64,000 bases of DNA from positions 26,901,248 through 26,965,247 of the forward strand of contig CM038467.1 in NCBI GenBank assembly GCA_021464415.1. The letters run 5' to 3'. This document shows positions 24,390-36,488 of this stretch, in pieces. The position numbers and the translations under genes were made by a program. This stretch comes from Lonicera japonica. Its lineage: Eukaryota; Streptophyta; Magnoliopsida; Dipsacales; Caprifoliaceae. Each line of letters begins with the position of its first letter. Position 1 is the first letter of the stretch. The notes beneath the pieces are model-generated. The model made no database searches. It was not told the DNA's origin and was given only the letters and a program-made list of their open reading frames with translations.

Positions 24390-24599
24390 TAAAATTAAAA
24401 TTAATTCTTTTGACCTTAACATTTTCTTGCACAAAAAGAAAAAAAAAAAGAAAAAAAAAATGTTCAAGTAAATTTGTGACAAATGAGATCAAAGTCGTCC
24501 ACAATTTTTTGCCAACAGGTGTGGTATTGCCATCAATAATTCTTTTTTTTTTTTTCCCTATCTTTTCTATCTTTTCTATCATAACACATCAATAATCAA

Positions 24600-25915
24600 T
24601 TTATCCCATGATTTCTAATTTTTCCAATTCTTCCCCCAAGGTTTTATAAGTGTTGCAAATTCAACCCTAGCGTTAAAACTATTATTAATTTCATCCAAAT
24701 CTTTGACACTTAACCCTCTAAACTTTAAAAACTCGCGCTAAAACCCATAATTTATATTTTGTTAACACTTAATCCCTTTTTCATTAACCTACGTCACCTG
24801 ATGTGTTTAAATATGTGTATGTTTATATGTATATATATATATACAAAAGCATTCCCATATTGTACAATATGTATGGATTGGACCAACAAAATGCAGCTCC
24901 ATTTTTTTATTTTTTTTACGCTAGGCTTGCGTTTAAACAATCCAATTCGTACATGTAAAACTAAAAAAAAAAAAGAGAAGGAAAATAGCTCATGAGCACG
25001 TTCTATCTCTACGTTCATCTCACCTTAGCGTGATCTCTCTCTCTCTCTCTTAACATTCACCAAATCACTCTTTTGTTTGTCTCCATCCTCTCAAAAAAAT
25101 TAATATTATTTTCATTCTACAATTTTCTCATAGTATTTTCACTCTGCAATTTTTTTTTTATCAAACACATCGTAAATATATGCCAATTCTCACTCTCTTC
25201 TCTCAATTTCCCCTTTTATGTAGGGAGGTAAAGGTTGTAAGTGTTTGATTTTCCACCGGATATTTGGGACAACAATTTCTATAATGGGACAAAAAATTGG
25301 TAGTAAGTGTTCGTTTTATTTAAGTAATGTAACTAATAAAAAAGACATTTTCTCTTCAAAAAACACTCTAAAAATGGAGGTGATAGAGATAGAATTGTGT
25401 GTATTTCAGAGGTTGTATATAAGTAAGGTATTGTTTACTATTGATTATATATTTTTAGAAAATATTAAAATTAAAATAAAATAGAATTGTGTGTATTTCA
25501 GAGGTTGTATATATATATATATGTTGTACATATATATTTGTAAGTTTATATATATAAAGAGATCATTATCAATAATGAAAATGGTTATTACATTGTGATT
25601 TTGAATAAGAAAGTGTTAGATCATTTGTATTTTAGACCGGGGTTGGGGGGAAGGTGGGTGGAAGAAGGTGATGATGACGGTTAATAAAAATGGGTTCAAA
25701 TATTAGTAAAATATAAATTCAGGGGGGTTGGTGTCTCTTTTAAAACTTTAGGGGGTTAAGTGTCAAAAATTTGGATAGAAATATTAACGAGCCAGGGTTG
25801 AAATCGCTATATTTATAAAACTTTGGGGGATGAATTGGGAAAACTGGAATATCAGCAGTGAAATTGATCAGGGGAATGAACTTTAAGGTTTATTTTATCT
25901 TTTACCCTTTTTTTT
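24600..25915. mobile_element. TIR element, ~200-base inverted ends
   Basis: About 24600-24790 (CCCCCAAGGTTTTATAAGTG, TTTGACACTTAACCCTCTAA) is repeated in inverted form at about 25700-25910 (TTAGGGGGTTAAGTGTCAAA, ATAAAACTTTGGGGGATGAA). The ends are imperfect and no target duplication was fixed. A (CT)n tract lies near 25030. No coding sequence accepted; frames inside are A+T-biased. Confidence 0.55.
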
Positions 25916-26089
25916 TATTTACAAAAGGTGTTTGGTGATTTCAAGATCGTGGGACCTCTTCAAACTATTTAAAACCCTTAAATTTAAAAAGTTAGCCGTC
26001 ATTTGAACAATAATAAATCCTCCTTTTATATAATAGATAGAATGAAATGACTCACTCCACCCCCATATTCAACTATGTAGCGCCGCCCA

Positions 26090-26330
26090 TGGTCCATCTT
26101 CGTTCACATTATTGATAGGCATCACTCTCAACTTTTTTGAAAGTGCTACTGGTGTTAGTGGAGAAATAATAATGGACTTACTTTTTCGCAATACATGTTT
26201 GTTCAATTTTTCTGTTTATGATGTCTATTTTGAGAATTATACGAATAAATATTTTTTTGTTATATTTAATAAAAATAAGAAAACACATATAAAATTTACA
26301 AAATTTTCATTATAAATTTATATGTTTTTG
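26090..26330 (+). repeat. Repeat providing an empty site for the hAT at 28.2 kb
   Basis: ATTGATAGGCATCACTCTCAACTTTTTTGAAAG...GTTAGTGGAGAAATAATAATGGACTT...CAATACATGTTTGTTCAATTT aligns with 28132-28189 joined to 30380-30470. The second locus is split by the 2.2-kb hAT, the first is uninterrupted. The two lie in the same orientation about 2 kb apart. The small frame 26112-26315 is not convincing as a gene. Confidence 0.7.
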
Positions 26331-27126
26331 CGATATCCAATATATAAGTGTATCAATAAACTTATATTTTGTGTACAAATAATAATTGTTAGAACATTTA
26401 TTCTGAGATCAATAAATTTTTTCTTCCCATTCTTTCGAATTCCTCTCTATATATTCATTTATATTTAACATTCTTAATCTTAATGTTTTTTATTTTATTT
26501 GTGTAATATCTTTTTTAATATGATTATGTTTTTATTTTGTGTATAGTATCTTTTTTAATATGACTATGTTTTTAGTTTTAGTTATGTAATTTTTTTAATA
26601 TGACTATATTTTTAATTTTACAATTAATAATCAGAAAAAATTATCACTTATATTTTAGATTTATGAAATTTCAAATTTAAAACTTTTAAAATTTAAATTT
26701 AAAACCATAGAAATCCCTAACAGATATATATTCTAGACATCAACAACTAAATATAATTTTAAGTGAATAATAATTTTAAATTTAAAAATTTTAAAAAAGG
26801 ATAAGATGGGAAAAAGATCTAGTAATTATCCGTCCCTTCATTTAGGCCAATTACTAATTTCTCGAATGGAAGGAGTTAAAAGCAAAATAACTTAAATTAT
26901 CAAGACTAAAAAGAAAAAGGCTCTAACAGATAATGGAGTTTGAAAATCTATAATTAAGGTGCTACTATTGATACACACCAATTTACTCTGTAACACTCCC
27001 TTAAAAAAAAGTTGATTATTCTATTAACACATACAATTTTTTTTATTTTTAATTAATGATTAAAACATTAAACACTCTCTTAAACTTCATCACCACCACC
27101 ATCACCATTGCCGCCTCTTTTACTTT

Positions 27127-27135
27127 TTCTTCTTC

Positions 27136-27174
<39 letters not shown>

Positions 27175-27300
27175 TTCTTCTTCTTCTTCTTCTTCTTCTT
27201 CTTCTTCTTCTTCTTCTTCTTCTTCTTCTTCTTCATCATCATCATCATCATCATTACCATCATCTTCATCTTTTTCTTCATCATCATCACTACCACCATT
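27127..27300. repeat. (TCA)n / (TCT)n microsatellite
   Basis: Alternating pure blocks of TCA, TCT and TCA units. Translation yields artificial poly-Ser, poly-His/Leu, poly-Glu/Asp or poly-Lys/Met frames on both strands; these are not genes. Confidence 0.95.
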
Positions 27301-27474
27301 GCCGCCGCCACCTTCACCATTGTTGCTACCACCACCATCCAAATCATCATTCATCTCCAAAAGAAGTAGAATACTTATATTTTTGTTGTTTCTTTACGTT
27401 TTCTTTTATTTATAAATCATTGAATACAAACAAACGCATAAAAATTAAAAAACAAAAACAAAACATGAAGAATG

Positions 27475-27690
27475 TTTACTCAGTCTCTAAGAACCAAGTG
27501 TTGTTCATCATATTCGGCCGAAAGGAACCGAATAAAGTACAGCTTACTCGGTCCTAAAGAACCGAGTTAGGCTTTGGGTCATTTTTCCAATTTTACTCGG
27601 TTCCTTAGGACCGAGTGACTTGTGCTTTAATCAATTCCTTTCGGCCGAGCATGATGAATAACACTTGATTTCTAAAAATCGAGTAAACCT
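27475..27690. repeat. ~215-base hairpin
   Basis: AAGTGTTGTTCATCATATTC followed by GGCCGAAAGG pairs with CCTTTCGGCC followed by GAGCATGATGAATAACACTT; inner parts ACTCGGTCCTAAAGAACCGA and TCGGTTCCTTAGGACCGAGT also pair. Arms are about 95-100 bases with few mismatches. It could be a source of small RNAs if transcribed. Confidence 0.75.
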
Positions 27691-28189
27691 TTATCCATGG
27701 TATAACTTTCTTTTAACGTAGTATGTGCCCTAATGGAATTTTTTTTAATCAATAACGAAAAAGTTCAAGAGAAAAAGAAGATTTAATACTTAATTCCAAC
27801 CGGAACTTTTAAAAAATACTTAATGACAATGTGTTGATTTATGAAAGAATAATATTGAAGTTGAGTAAGAATGGAGTGAAATATTTTTTAGATAAATGTT
27901 AATTAATTTTAAAATTAAATATAGAATGTTAGAATATTAAAAAGAATAAAAATATACCTATAAAATATTAGAAAGATATAAAATATTAAAGAGTTAAATA
28001 ATATATGTGTCAATAATAATACCTTATAATTATTAGGAAGAATCGACCGAGATTATGGGATAAGTTCAAAGAATGGATGGGAGTGGGGCCCAATGTATAT
28101 ATCAAATATACACATGAGCAAGTGGGGCCCATTATTGATGGCATCACTCTGAAAACCTTTTTTGAAAGTATTATTGGCTGTGGTGGAGA

Positions 28190-30371
28190 CATGGTTCAAA
28201 GTCGCGGTTTCGGTGCGCAACTCGGATACTCAATTTTCAACTCGGATATCGGTATCGGTTTCGGTTTCGGCGATATGGACCGATTTATTATTTAAAAAGC
28301 CCAAAAAATTACAAAAAAAAATATAGAAAAATTCTAAAGTATAAGATTAATAAGATGGATCAATTAGATAAGCATAATAACATTATCTAATACAAATTAC
28401 ATATCTTACATCAAAATACCATCATCTGTCGCACTTGATAATATAATATTACATCATAATTCAATAAATATGTAACAATACAATCTTACAAAGTACAAAT
28501 ATCTTAAATATAAGTTCAATTAGGCCTAGAATAATAATATAAATTATAATTATCATCATTACTCAAGAACTCTAGTGATAAGAAATGAGGATATAAATGA
28601 GGTTGTGAATTAGCACTTGTGGGATAAGGATGAGATGAATGGCTAGATGACCCATAGGGATGAGATGAATGGCTAGATGATCCATAATCAGGAAAATTTG
28701 GTTGACCGTCATGATGATAGTACCCAAATACCCGATAATCGTTGCTACTTGAAGATCCATCATGATACGTTCCATGACCACTTCCATAATAACCACCACG
28801 AGCAGTAATAGTATTATCTGATCCCCCACTACTAGCATAATCTTGTGCAGAACCTCCATAAGCAATGCTAAAACCATAATTAGATATTACACCTCCGGAT
28901 ATGCTATATCTACGACTATCATAATCATAGTCGTATCCATGTCCACCGTAATAGTGTTGACCTAAGTTCAAGTTTTGTAGTTGATCATTGATGTGACGAT
29001 AGTTTTGTGAATGAGGATCATAGCCATTAGAATACTCATCATAACTAGGGAACCTAGTTAAATCTGCTAGATGCCTATGCTGCTCACTTATTCCAGGTCA
29101 ATATCCGTGATCTGTGTCTTGTGTGGCATAATAATTATCATCTCCACGCCATGACATACCACTATCATGTTGGTTATCAGTATCAGGATTGTAAGCACCA
29201 CCTCTACTACCACTATTAGTACCTCGTATAGCACCACTACCTAGCCCACCTCCACTATTATTATTAGCATCATCATCTTCATCATCCCCTCCGTCGTCAT
29301 TATCGTCATCACTTGAGAAAACGGTAAGTTTTTTATGTTGCTTACGACGGAGACCACCCTCCATCTTTTCTTCGCTCTTTTCAATACTCTCATCCAACCA
29401 TGCTAAATCATCAGATTCTAAAACCCCTACCTCATTCTCCCTTACCCACTCATCCAATATATCACCATCATTAAATATATTTTTTAGGTCGACTGGGTTA
29501 TAATAATCGTCTGCATCACTCATGTACATCAAATTTTTAACTTTAAGGCGCATATTATAGTGCGCATACACTAGTTTATGCAACTTTGTCATTACTAATC
29601 GATTACGAAGTTTTGCATGGATTATTGACCACGTGCTCCAATTTCTTTCACAACGAGAAGATGAACATGTTTAACTTAGGATTCTTATGGCAATGCGCTT
29701 GAGGTTAGGAGTCGATTCACCATAGTTATACCACCACTCAGCTACATAAAAATAAGTATAAGTAAAAAAATATATATTAGTATTACTATTATCACATTGC
29801 ATATGCTAATAATATTATGTTTAATTTAAAAAGATAATTTAGATAATTTAAAAAGATATTATGTTTGACTTAGGATTCTTTTGCTTTTTTTTCTTTTCTT
29901 TCTTCTTTTGTTTTATTTTTTTCTTTTCCGTTTATTTTTCTTGTTTCTTTTCTTCCTTTTTATCATCTTTTCTTTTTTAGGATTAAGGTCATTAAGCCTA
30001 TTTAATTAAATAAAAATTAATAAATTACTTTGGAACAATTGAACAAATTAACATTTTTTTAATAGTTATCAATTTAATTAAATAAAGATTAACAAATTAT
30101 TTTGGAACAATATCAACATTTTTTTTTCAAACATGGAGTAAGCTTTTTTTTTTCAAACATTAGTCACTTTATTCAATTATTCAATATCAGTGAAATATCG
30201 GCGAAATATCGGTGAAATATCGGCAACTCGGCGTGATTTCGGTAAAATATCGATGATATTTCGAAATACCGCGATTTTAATCGTATCGGGTCATAATAGC
30301 GGTTCGGCACCCCCTATTTTAACTCGGTATCGGCCATCTCGGATCAGTTTCGGCCGATACTTTGAACCATG
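28190..30371 (-). mobile_element. 2.2-kb hAT transposon
   Basis: Perfect 13-base terminal inverted repeats CATGGTTCAAAGT...ACTTTGAACCATG and a perfect 8-base target duplication GGTGGAGA (28182-28189 and 30372-30379). Subterminal regions are rich in CGGTATCGGT / CGGCGAAATATCGG motifs. The interior carries the C-terminal part of a hAT transposase on the minus strand. A paralogous empty site is visible at about 26160. Size and missing N-terminal transposase suggest an internally deleted, non-autonomous copy. Confidence 0.9.
28516..29742 (-). pseudogene. hAT transposase C-terminal exon, two nonsense codons
   Basis: The minus-strand frame starts after a TAG splice acceptor (ATTTTTATGTAG at about 29743-29754) with TEWWYNYGESTPNLKRIAIR, then TCSSSRCERNWSTWSIIHAK and LRNRLVMTKLHKLVYAHYNM, the signature of the hAT C-terminal dimerisation domain. 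Downstream come DYYNPVDLKNIFNDGDILDE, typical of the DUF659/hAT plant transposases, an acidic stretch, and a long Tyr/Ser/Gly/His-rich tail. A TAA interrupts between ILS and TCSSS and a TGA at 29098-29100 splits the tail; otherwise one frame reaches 28516. The BED zinc finger and most of the catalytic part are missing, so the protein could not act as transposase. Confidence 0.85.
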
Positions 30372-30479
30372 GGTGGAGACATAATAATAGACTTGCTTTT
30401 ACGCAATACCTGTTTGTTCAATTTCTCTCTTTATATCGTCTATTTTGAGAATAAAATGGATAAATATTTTTTTATTAAA

Positions 30480-31861
30480 ATTTTTAAAAATAATTTTTGT
30501 AATGAACAAATTATTTCTGTGCAATTTTATTAAAAAAATCAAATTAAAAGTGAATGTTACTCAACTTATATATATATATATATATGTTCATTCTCATAGA
30601 CTAAAATTTTAGAAGACTATCGCACACTCTTCTAATTTAATTTTTTTACTGAAATTTTGTAAAATTGATTTATTTATTAATGACATTATTGTCACTAATT
30701 TTCATATTTTTTTACTTGTTTAATCATCAACATAGACTTGTTAAAAGAATTTAAATCGAAGACGTACTGGAAATGAGTTAAGTCGCATAATAATTAATGA
30801 ATTTAATTTTTCTTAAAACCAATTTTTTTTTTTCTTGCGAAGAAACGCAGGAATTGCATTACTTGAACAGTATTGAGTGCTAGATCTGGGCCGAGCTTTA
30901 CAATATCAACTGTATAGCTAAATTTCATAAGCATGGTCAAAGTTTGAACTTACCTTTATATATATATATGAGCAGTGATAGATTCAAGTAATTTTTGAAT
31001 GGAATGGGAGGAGGATCGAACTATGGCAACCCCTTACATAAAATATCACTTGCTTAGCTACTTGGAGCCAAATCCAGATCAAGCTTAAACTTAGGTGCTA
31101 TTTAATATATTGGTTTCATGTGAAAAAAAGAAGGAAAATTCAATATAGAAATACATAAACAATACTTATTTTATATGGACTTCAAGCACACCTCCTTATA
31201 AAACAAGAAGTAACAATTTTGAAATTGCTGTGACAATCCCGACGGCCACAAAAAATTATGTGGCCAACATCAAATGTGGTTTAAACTATGAAAGATGATT
31301 AGTCGTAATACGCAAAAACTATTTTAAACAACACTTGATATGAACCGAAAAATATAAGAAATGGTGGTGACAATCACATTTCGGGTTCAAAATTAGGACG
31401 AGTTTTATCATGTAATACAAAATAAGATGCACCAAACAAATTTAGAGAAAAATTACAAAAAATTATAAAGGAGTTGAAAATAATTGGAAAAACAATTATT
31501 TTTTATGAAAAACGAGAAGATGAGATGGATAATTTAAAGAAATGCTTTCTATCCTGAGCTTATTTTATGAGTATTCCTAAGGGTGAACTTTGTCTATACA
31601 TTCTTGTCTTATTTTCCTTTGTTTAATTCTTGCAAAAGTGTTATTTTATACGCCACATCATCCCAATCATTACTCAATCATTTGATTGTATAGTTAGAAA
31701 AATTTGCTCAAGGTTTTTACACCAACAATCTTCTTCCTTTGTTTTTACGTGTTTGTGTATACATGTGTTGTATTTTAATTAAATATTTTTTGCTTGAAGA
31801 CCTAATATACACATATATGAACTTAGTTCCTTGCTTGTTGTTATGATGGAGATGCTATATA
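30480..31861. other. A+T-rich intergenic sequence
   Basis: No gene, RNA or complete element recognised; it has short TA microsatellites at about 30565 and 30955. Confidence 0.4.
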
Positions 31862-32442
31862 TCTATATTATAAAATATCATATTTGACCAAAGATTTTCT
31901 TTAAAAAGTATAAGAATCTAATGGTTAAAAATACACATGTTATCGTATAAATTAATTCTACACCATTGGATGAGTTTTATACAAACATTAAGATGTCACA
32001 TCAAAGTTAAAACACTCACACCAATAATATACACACAATAAACTCTCACAAACTAATAATTTTGTCTATATTAAAAATGTTATGACTTCAAATAAAAAAT
32101 TCAAAATTTAATAAAAATTAATATTTAAAATCTACTAACAATATCAATTAAACATGATCCATCATGATTATATAATTATGTCAAAAAAAATCAAGAAAAA
32201 ATATTGAGTAACATTTAAGAATTCGTACATTGTTGAATTATTTTCACATCCGAAAATTTAATAAAAATTTAATATTTGGTCTACTTTTTTGTTTTAACGG
32301 TATGAAAATATATTGAACATATATTTCGGTTATTCAAAATGTTAGATTAAGTTAGACAATAGGCTCAAAATGGACTAATTGTCACATGTTATTTTTTTTT
32401 ATCCTATTATTTCACCGTGCCGGATGGCACGGGTATATCCTG
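31862..32442 (+). mobile_element. Non-autonomous Helitron
   Basis: Starts TCTATATTATAAAATATCAT after an A; ends after the 3' hairpin CCGTGCC-GGAT-GGCACGG followed by GTATATCCTG, a slightly degraded CTRR end. Internal AACATTAAGATGTCACATCA block is shared with 20742-21498 and 33341-34256. Confidence 0.7.
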
Positions 32443-32917
32443 TATATATATATATGGGATGGTAGCAGAATGGCAGTAAGGCAAACTAAAGTTTTTGTCA
32501 AATTTTCTTTCTTGTGTGTTGATAAAAAATGTAAAGTATTTAGGTAAAGATATTGTTGTCCAAAATTTTTGTAATAAATGCTAGAAAATCAAAAGAAAAA
32601 ATCAATCACATTGATTTTGAAAGGAATGACTTTACCCCGTACTTTCTCCTTTGTCAGAAAAGTATTTTTGAAATTTATGTTTACCAAACAAATGAAATAA
32701 AAAATTTTCCTTTTTTAAATGCTCAAATCCATAAATCAAACGAGGCATAAAAGTAGGAGGGTAGCATTGGTTAATTACCATTAGTTAATTAGCGTTGCTC
32801 AAAAATAAAATTTAGTTAATTAATATAATATGAAAAAGTAAAATAAATTGAATAAGGATAAAGTGGTAACAAAAAAAATAGAAAAGAAGGGCGAGGATAA
32901 TATATATATATATATAT

Positions 32918-33318
32918 AGGGGGGTTCAAGTGCGGATTACTGTTCACGGACCATCCGTACGGATTGGTTCGTTTAGCACGCTTCCCGATAGAATTTTTTG
33001 ATGAAATTTTCTGGGGATGTTCTTCATCGTGTGCAGAACATCTCCACCAAATTTCATCAAAAAATTCAACCGGGAAGTGGGTTAACTATATGATTGAAAA
33101 ATATTGGATTTTATATATCTATTTCTAGAGCAATATTTTTCAATCAAGTAGTTAACCCACTTCCCGATTGAATTTTTTGATGAAATTTGGTGGAGATGTT
33201 CTACACACGATGAAGAACATCCCCAGAAAATTTCATCAAAAAATTCCATCAGGAAGCGTGCCAAACGGACCAATCCGTACGGATGGTCCGTGAACAGTAA
33301 TCCGCACTTGAACCCCCT
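32918..33318. mobile_element. Hairpin MITE in a TA microsatellite
   Basis: Arms 32918-33106 and 33131-33318 are nearly exact inverted copies (starting AGGGGGGTTCAAGTGCGG) around a 24-base loop. The element is flanked on both sides by (TA)n, suggesting a TA target. No coding capacity; the transcript would form a duplex of about 188 base pairs. Confidence 0.85.
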
Positions 33319-33340
33319 ATATATATATATATATATATTA

Positions 33341-34256
33341 TGGTATATTCATACCATTCAACACAGTGAAATAAAAAAAAATATATAATAGTATGATAAA
33401 AAAATTAACGTGTGATGAATTTAAATCTAGAAAATCAATCGGTCTATTTTAAATTCATTGTCTAGTCTAGTCTAGTCTAATGTTGTGGACAATTAAAATG
33501 TAAGTTTAATATATTTTCATGCTAAAAAAAATTAAAAGTATACTGAATTTGACCGACTTGTTTTTAATTTTTTAAAGAGTGTTTAAAACATAATCCAACC
33601 ACGTAATGACAAAATCAATTAATTTATTTTGAGCCCATTGTCTAGTCTAGTCTAATGTTGTGAACAACTGAAACATAAGTTCAATATATCTTCATGATGA
33701 AAAAACTAAAATTATACCAAATTGAATAGACTTGTTTTTAATTTTTTAAAGAATATTTTAATTATAATCCAACTACGTAACATTCGTTCTAAAAATGACA
33801 TATTGAGTTGACAAATAATGTATGAACACATAAAGTACGTAATTAAATGTTACACAATAATATTTCTTGATTTTTTTTGCATATATAGTCGTGATGGATC
33901 TTGTTTAATTGATCTTGATTAGTAGACTTTAAATATTAAATTTTTATTAAATTTTGAATTTTTATTAGTATGTGAAAGTTTATTTTGTGTATATTATTAT
34001 TTTTATGTATTAATATTTTATTACTTTAAATTGATAATTTAAATTTGTATTAATATTTTTATTACTATTAGTATGTGAGAGGTTATTGTGTGTATATTAT
34101 TGGTTTAAGTGTTTTAACTTTGATGTGACATCTTAATGTGTGTATAAAACTCATCCAATGGTATATAACTAATACACATCATATCAAGTATATTTTTAAC
34201 TATTAGATTTTTATACTTTTTGTAGAAAATTTTGGGTCAAAGATTTATAATATAGA
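33341..34256 (-). mobile_element. Helitron relative on the minus strand
   Basis: Read on -, it starts TCTATATTATAAATCTTTGA at 34256 and contains the same TTAAGATGTCACATCAAAGT block as the + copies. The 3' end (about 33341-33375) retains only a degraded hairpin. An internal block of about 180 bases is duplicated (about 33450-33630 and 33630-33790; both with GTCTAGTCTA). Confidence 0.6.
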
Positions 34257-34601
34257 TTTCTATATAAGATAACTTTGAAATATCCTTTAATTATTATAGG
34301 TTATAGTTATTAGCATTCTATATGAGTATTTTAACATGCACTCCAAAAGTGTCTATAATATATAAAAAATATTTTAAAAGATACATTTAAAGTGTCACTA
34401 AAAATACTTTAAAATGTTAAAATATTTATGTGGAGTGTTAATATCAATAAACTTATCATAATATCTTATCCCATGTGAATTGTTCATGCTATGGAAATTA
34501 AATTATTGCATTCATTAAAATAGTATCCTATGAGAACAATATCGGGTTTTGAATCTTAAAAATAAAAAAAAAAAAAAAGATTAAAAGGTTGGGGTGATAA
34601 A

Positions 34602-34795
34602 AAAATTTTTGTTTGCTTCAACAGCTTCGGTCTAAACAAAGGGTAAGCCAGATGTATCGGGAGTGTGAATTTTCAGACATTACTCGCAATCTTATCCCGA
34701 AAAAATGTTTAACCAGAAAATTCGAACTTGAGATATAAATCCAAATTCTCAGCCGCTGAACCAACCCCTCAAGGTTGAGGTGAACATTGGTTTTT
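34602..34795 (-). mobile_element. tRNA-derived SINE
   Basis: On - the body contains an RNA polymerase III box A-like TGGTTCAGCGGCTGAGA and a box B-like AGTTCGAATTTT at tRNA-like spacing, and ends in a T run as some plant SINEs do. Flanks AAAGGTTGGGGTGATAAA (34584-34601) and AAAGGTTGAGATGATAAA (34796-34813) form an 18-base target duplication with two mismatches. Confidence 0.65.
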
Positions 34796-34813
34796 AAAGG
34801 TTGAGATGATAAA

Positions 34814-35920
34814 TCATTTTAAAAGTTACTAACTAATTATAGGAGTTGTTTCATTTTTATTATTTTTTCGTCCAATTTTATACAATGGAGTTTAGTTAGA
34901 AGATTAAGTAGATTATTTTTTTTGTGAAATTTGGTAGAAGTAATATACTCATTATAAAGATCATATCTACTCAATTTTATAAAAAAAATTCACACATTTA
35001 GACCTCGAGACTCCATTGAACGATTGGATCAAAAAGGGTAATTTTAAGAAGTTAAGTCCAAACTTATAAAGCTTTTGCAGCAAATACCCACTAGTATATA
35101 TACATCATTTATATACCCATAGAATAATGCTCATAGTTGGAAAAAATAACGAGTGATATTATTGTCAAACCAATTATTTATATTATTAAAACTATGTATA
35201 ATTTTATAAACATACATTATAAATTCTCAAAGCAGTATGTTGGTAAAGATAATATTTTTTTGAATTTTTTTTTTGTAAATTGTATGTGTGAAACTAGGGG
35301 TATTATGACCAATCCTAAAACCGAGTAACCGACTGATTGAACCAAACCAATCCGCACAGATCCAAAAAATACTAAACTAGAAAAAAAAAAAAAAAAAATT
35401 TAAAATGTATAAACCAAACCGGAACCGAAGAGGTTTGGGTTATGCCACTCCAAAACGGAACAAAACCAAACCAAACTTTAAACTAAATACAAAAAATGTT
35501 ATAATTTTGAATATAGCCATTTTTTTTAATTATTTTTTCTCCTTCAAACCATAACCAATCTCTTATTCTTTTCATTCTAACATTCGTGCCTTTTTTTTTA
35601 GTCTCAGATCTTAAATTTCATGCTTACCTCTCACAGTTTAAAGCTATTTTTGGAATTATTTTTAGCTATTATTATATTAAGTTGATTTTTAAAATAAGAT
35701 ACAAAACAATTAAATAAAATTGAACCAAAAAATTTAAATTGGGTTTAGATTTCAAAATATTAACAGAACCAAAATCGAACTTTTAAATTCAAATTGGGTT
35801 TAATTTCCACCGGAGCGAAACCGAAAATACACTGAATTTATTCACCGGTTTATGATTCTCTCTCTCTCCTCCATATTCCACATGCGTGGTTGAAATTTCA
35901 ACTTCACTTTGAGCTCTCTC
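34814..35920. other. Intergenic region upstream of the TIR-LRR-HMA gene
   Basis: Between about 35300 and 35830 there are repeated AACCGAA/TTCGGTT-like motifs (AAACCGGAACCGAAGAGG, CACCGGAGCGAAACCGAAAA), resembling subterminal repeats of a hAT-type MITE starting near TAGGGGTATTATGACC (about 35295), but no matching end was fixed. No gene recognised. Confidence 0.35.
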
Positions 35921-36364
35921 CGGTGGCGGATGGAGGGGGGACCGGAGGGTCCGGGTTCCTCGAGATATTTTAAATCCCATTAGTATTAATAATTTTTTTA
36001 TAAATATAATTATTGGTACTTTTTAAATAAAATTATACATTTTTATTTTATTATAAATTTTTTTATTTTTAAAAATTATTTTAAAGTGTTAATTTTTTTT
36101 ATAGAATGTCAATAATTATACCAATTATTATTTACATTATAAATATTTAATAAATTTAAGTAATTGTAATTCTTCTTAATAAATTTATAAAATATAAAGT
36201 GTTAATTTTTTTTTATAGAATGTCAATAATTATACCCATTATTATTTATATTATAAATATTTAATAAATTTAAGTAATTATAATTCTTCTTAATAAATTT
36301 ATAAAATATAATATTTTTTTTGTGTTTTGTCCTCTCCATACTCTAAATCCTATATCCGACACTG
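35921..36364. mobile_element. hAT-like MITE just upstream of the TIR exon
   Basis: Ends CGGTGGCGGATGG and, complemented, CAGTGTCGGATAT; flanks GCTCTCTC (35913-35920) and GCTTTCTC (36365-36372), 7 of 8 identical. Inside, a unit of about 110 bases (GTGTTAATTTTTTTTATAGA ... AATTTATAAAATATAA) occurs twice in tandem. It ends 124 bases before the start codon at 36489 and so lies in the promoter or 5' leader. Confidence 0.65.
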
Positions 36365-36488
36365 GCTTTCTCCCTCCAATCAACTCAACAATCCCCTTTG
36401 TTTTACCGATACCTAAATATTCTACTCTAATTTATTACTTCTGCATATGGTCCGTATACTATAGAAGAGTCGAACGTTAATTTGTGCG

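Larger units (their letters stand above)
26958..27730. mobile_element. Harbinger-like element with microsatellite and hairpin
   Basis: Left end GGTGCTACTATTGATACACA matches the family at 22888; the right end is diverged (complement GGGCACATACTACG) but both sides are flanked by TAA (26955-26957, 27731-27733). It carries the large TCT/TCA microsatellite and the 27475-27690 hairpin. The right boundary is the weaker one. Confidence 0.45.

Noticed and set aside
27049..27557. Several overlapping long frames encoding poly-Ser, poly-His/Leu, poly-Glu/Asp and poly-Lys/Met
   Set aside because: They are translations of a TCT/TCA microsatellite in every frame; no flanking protein features.
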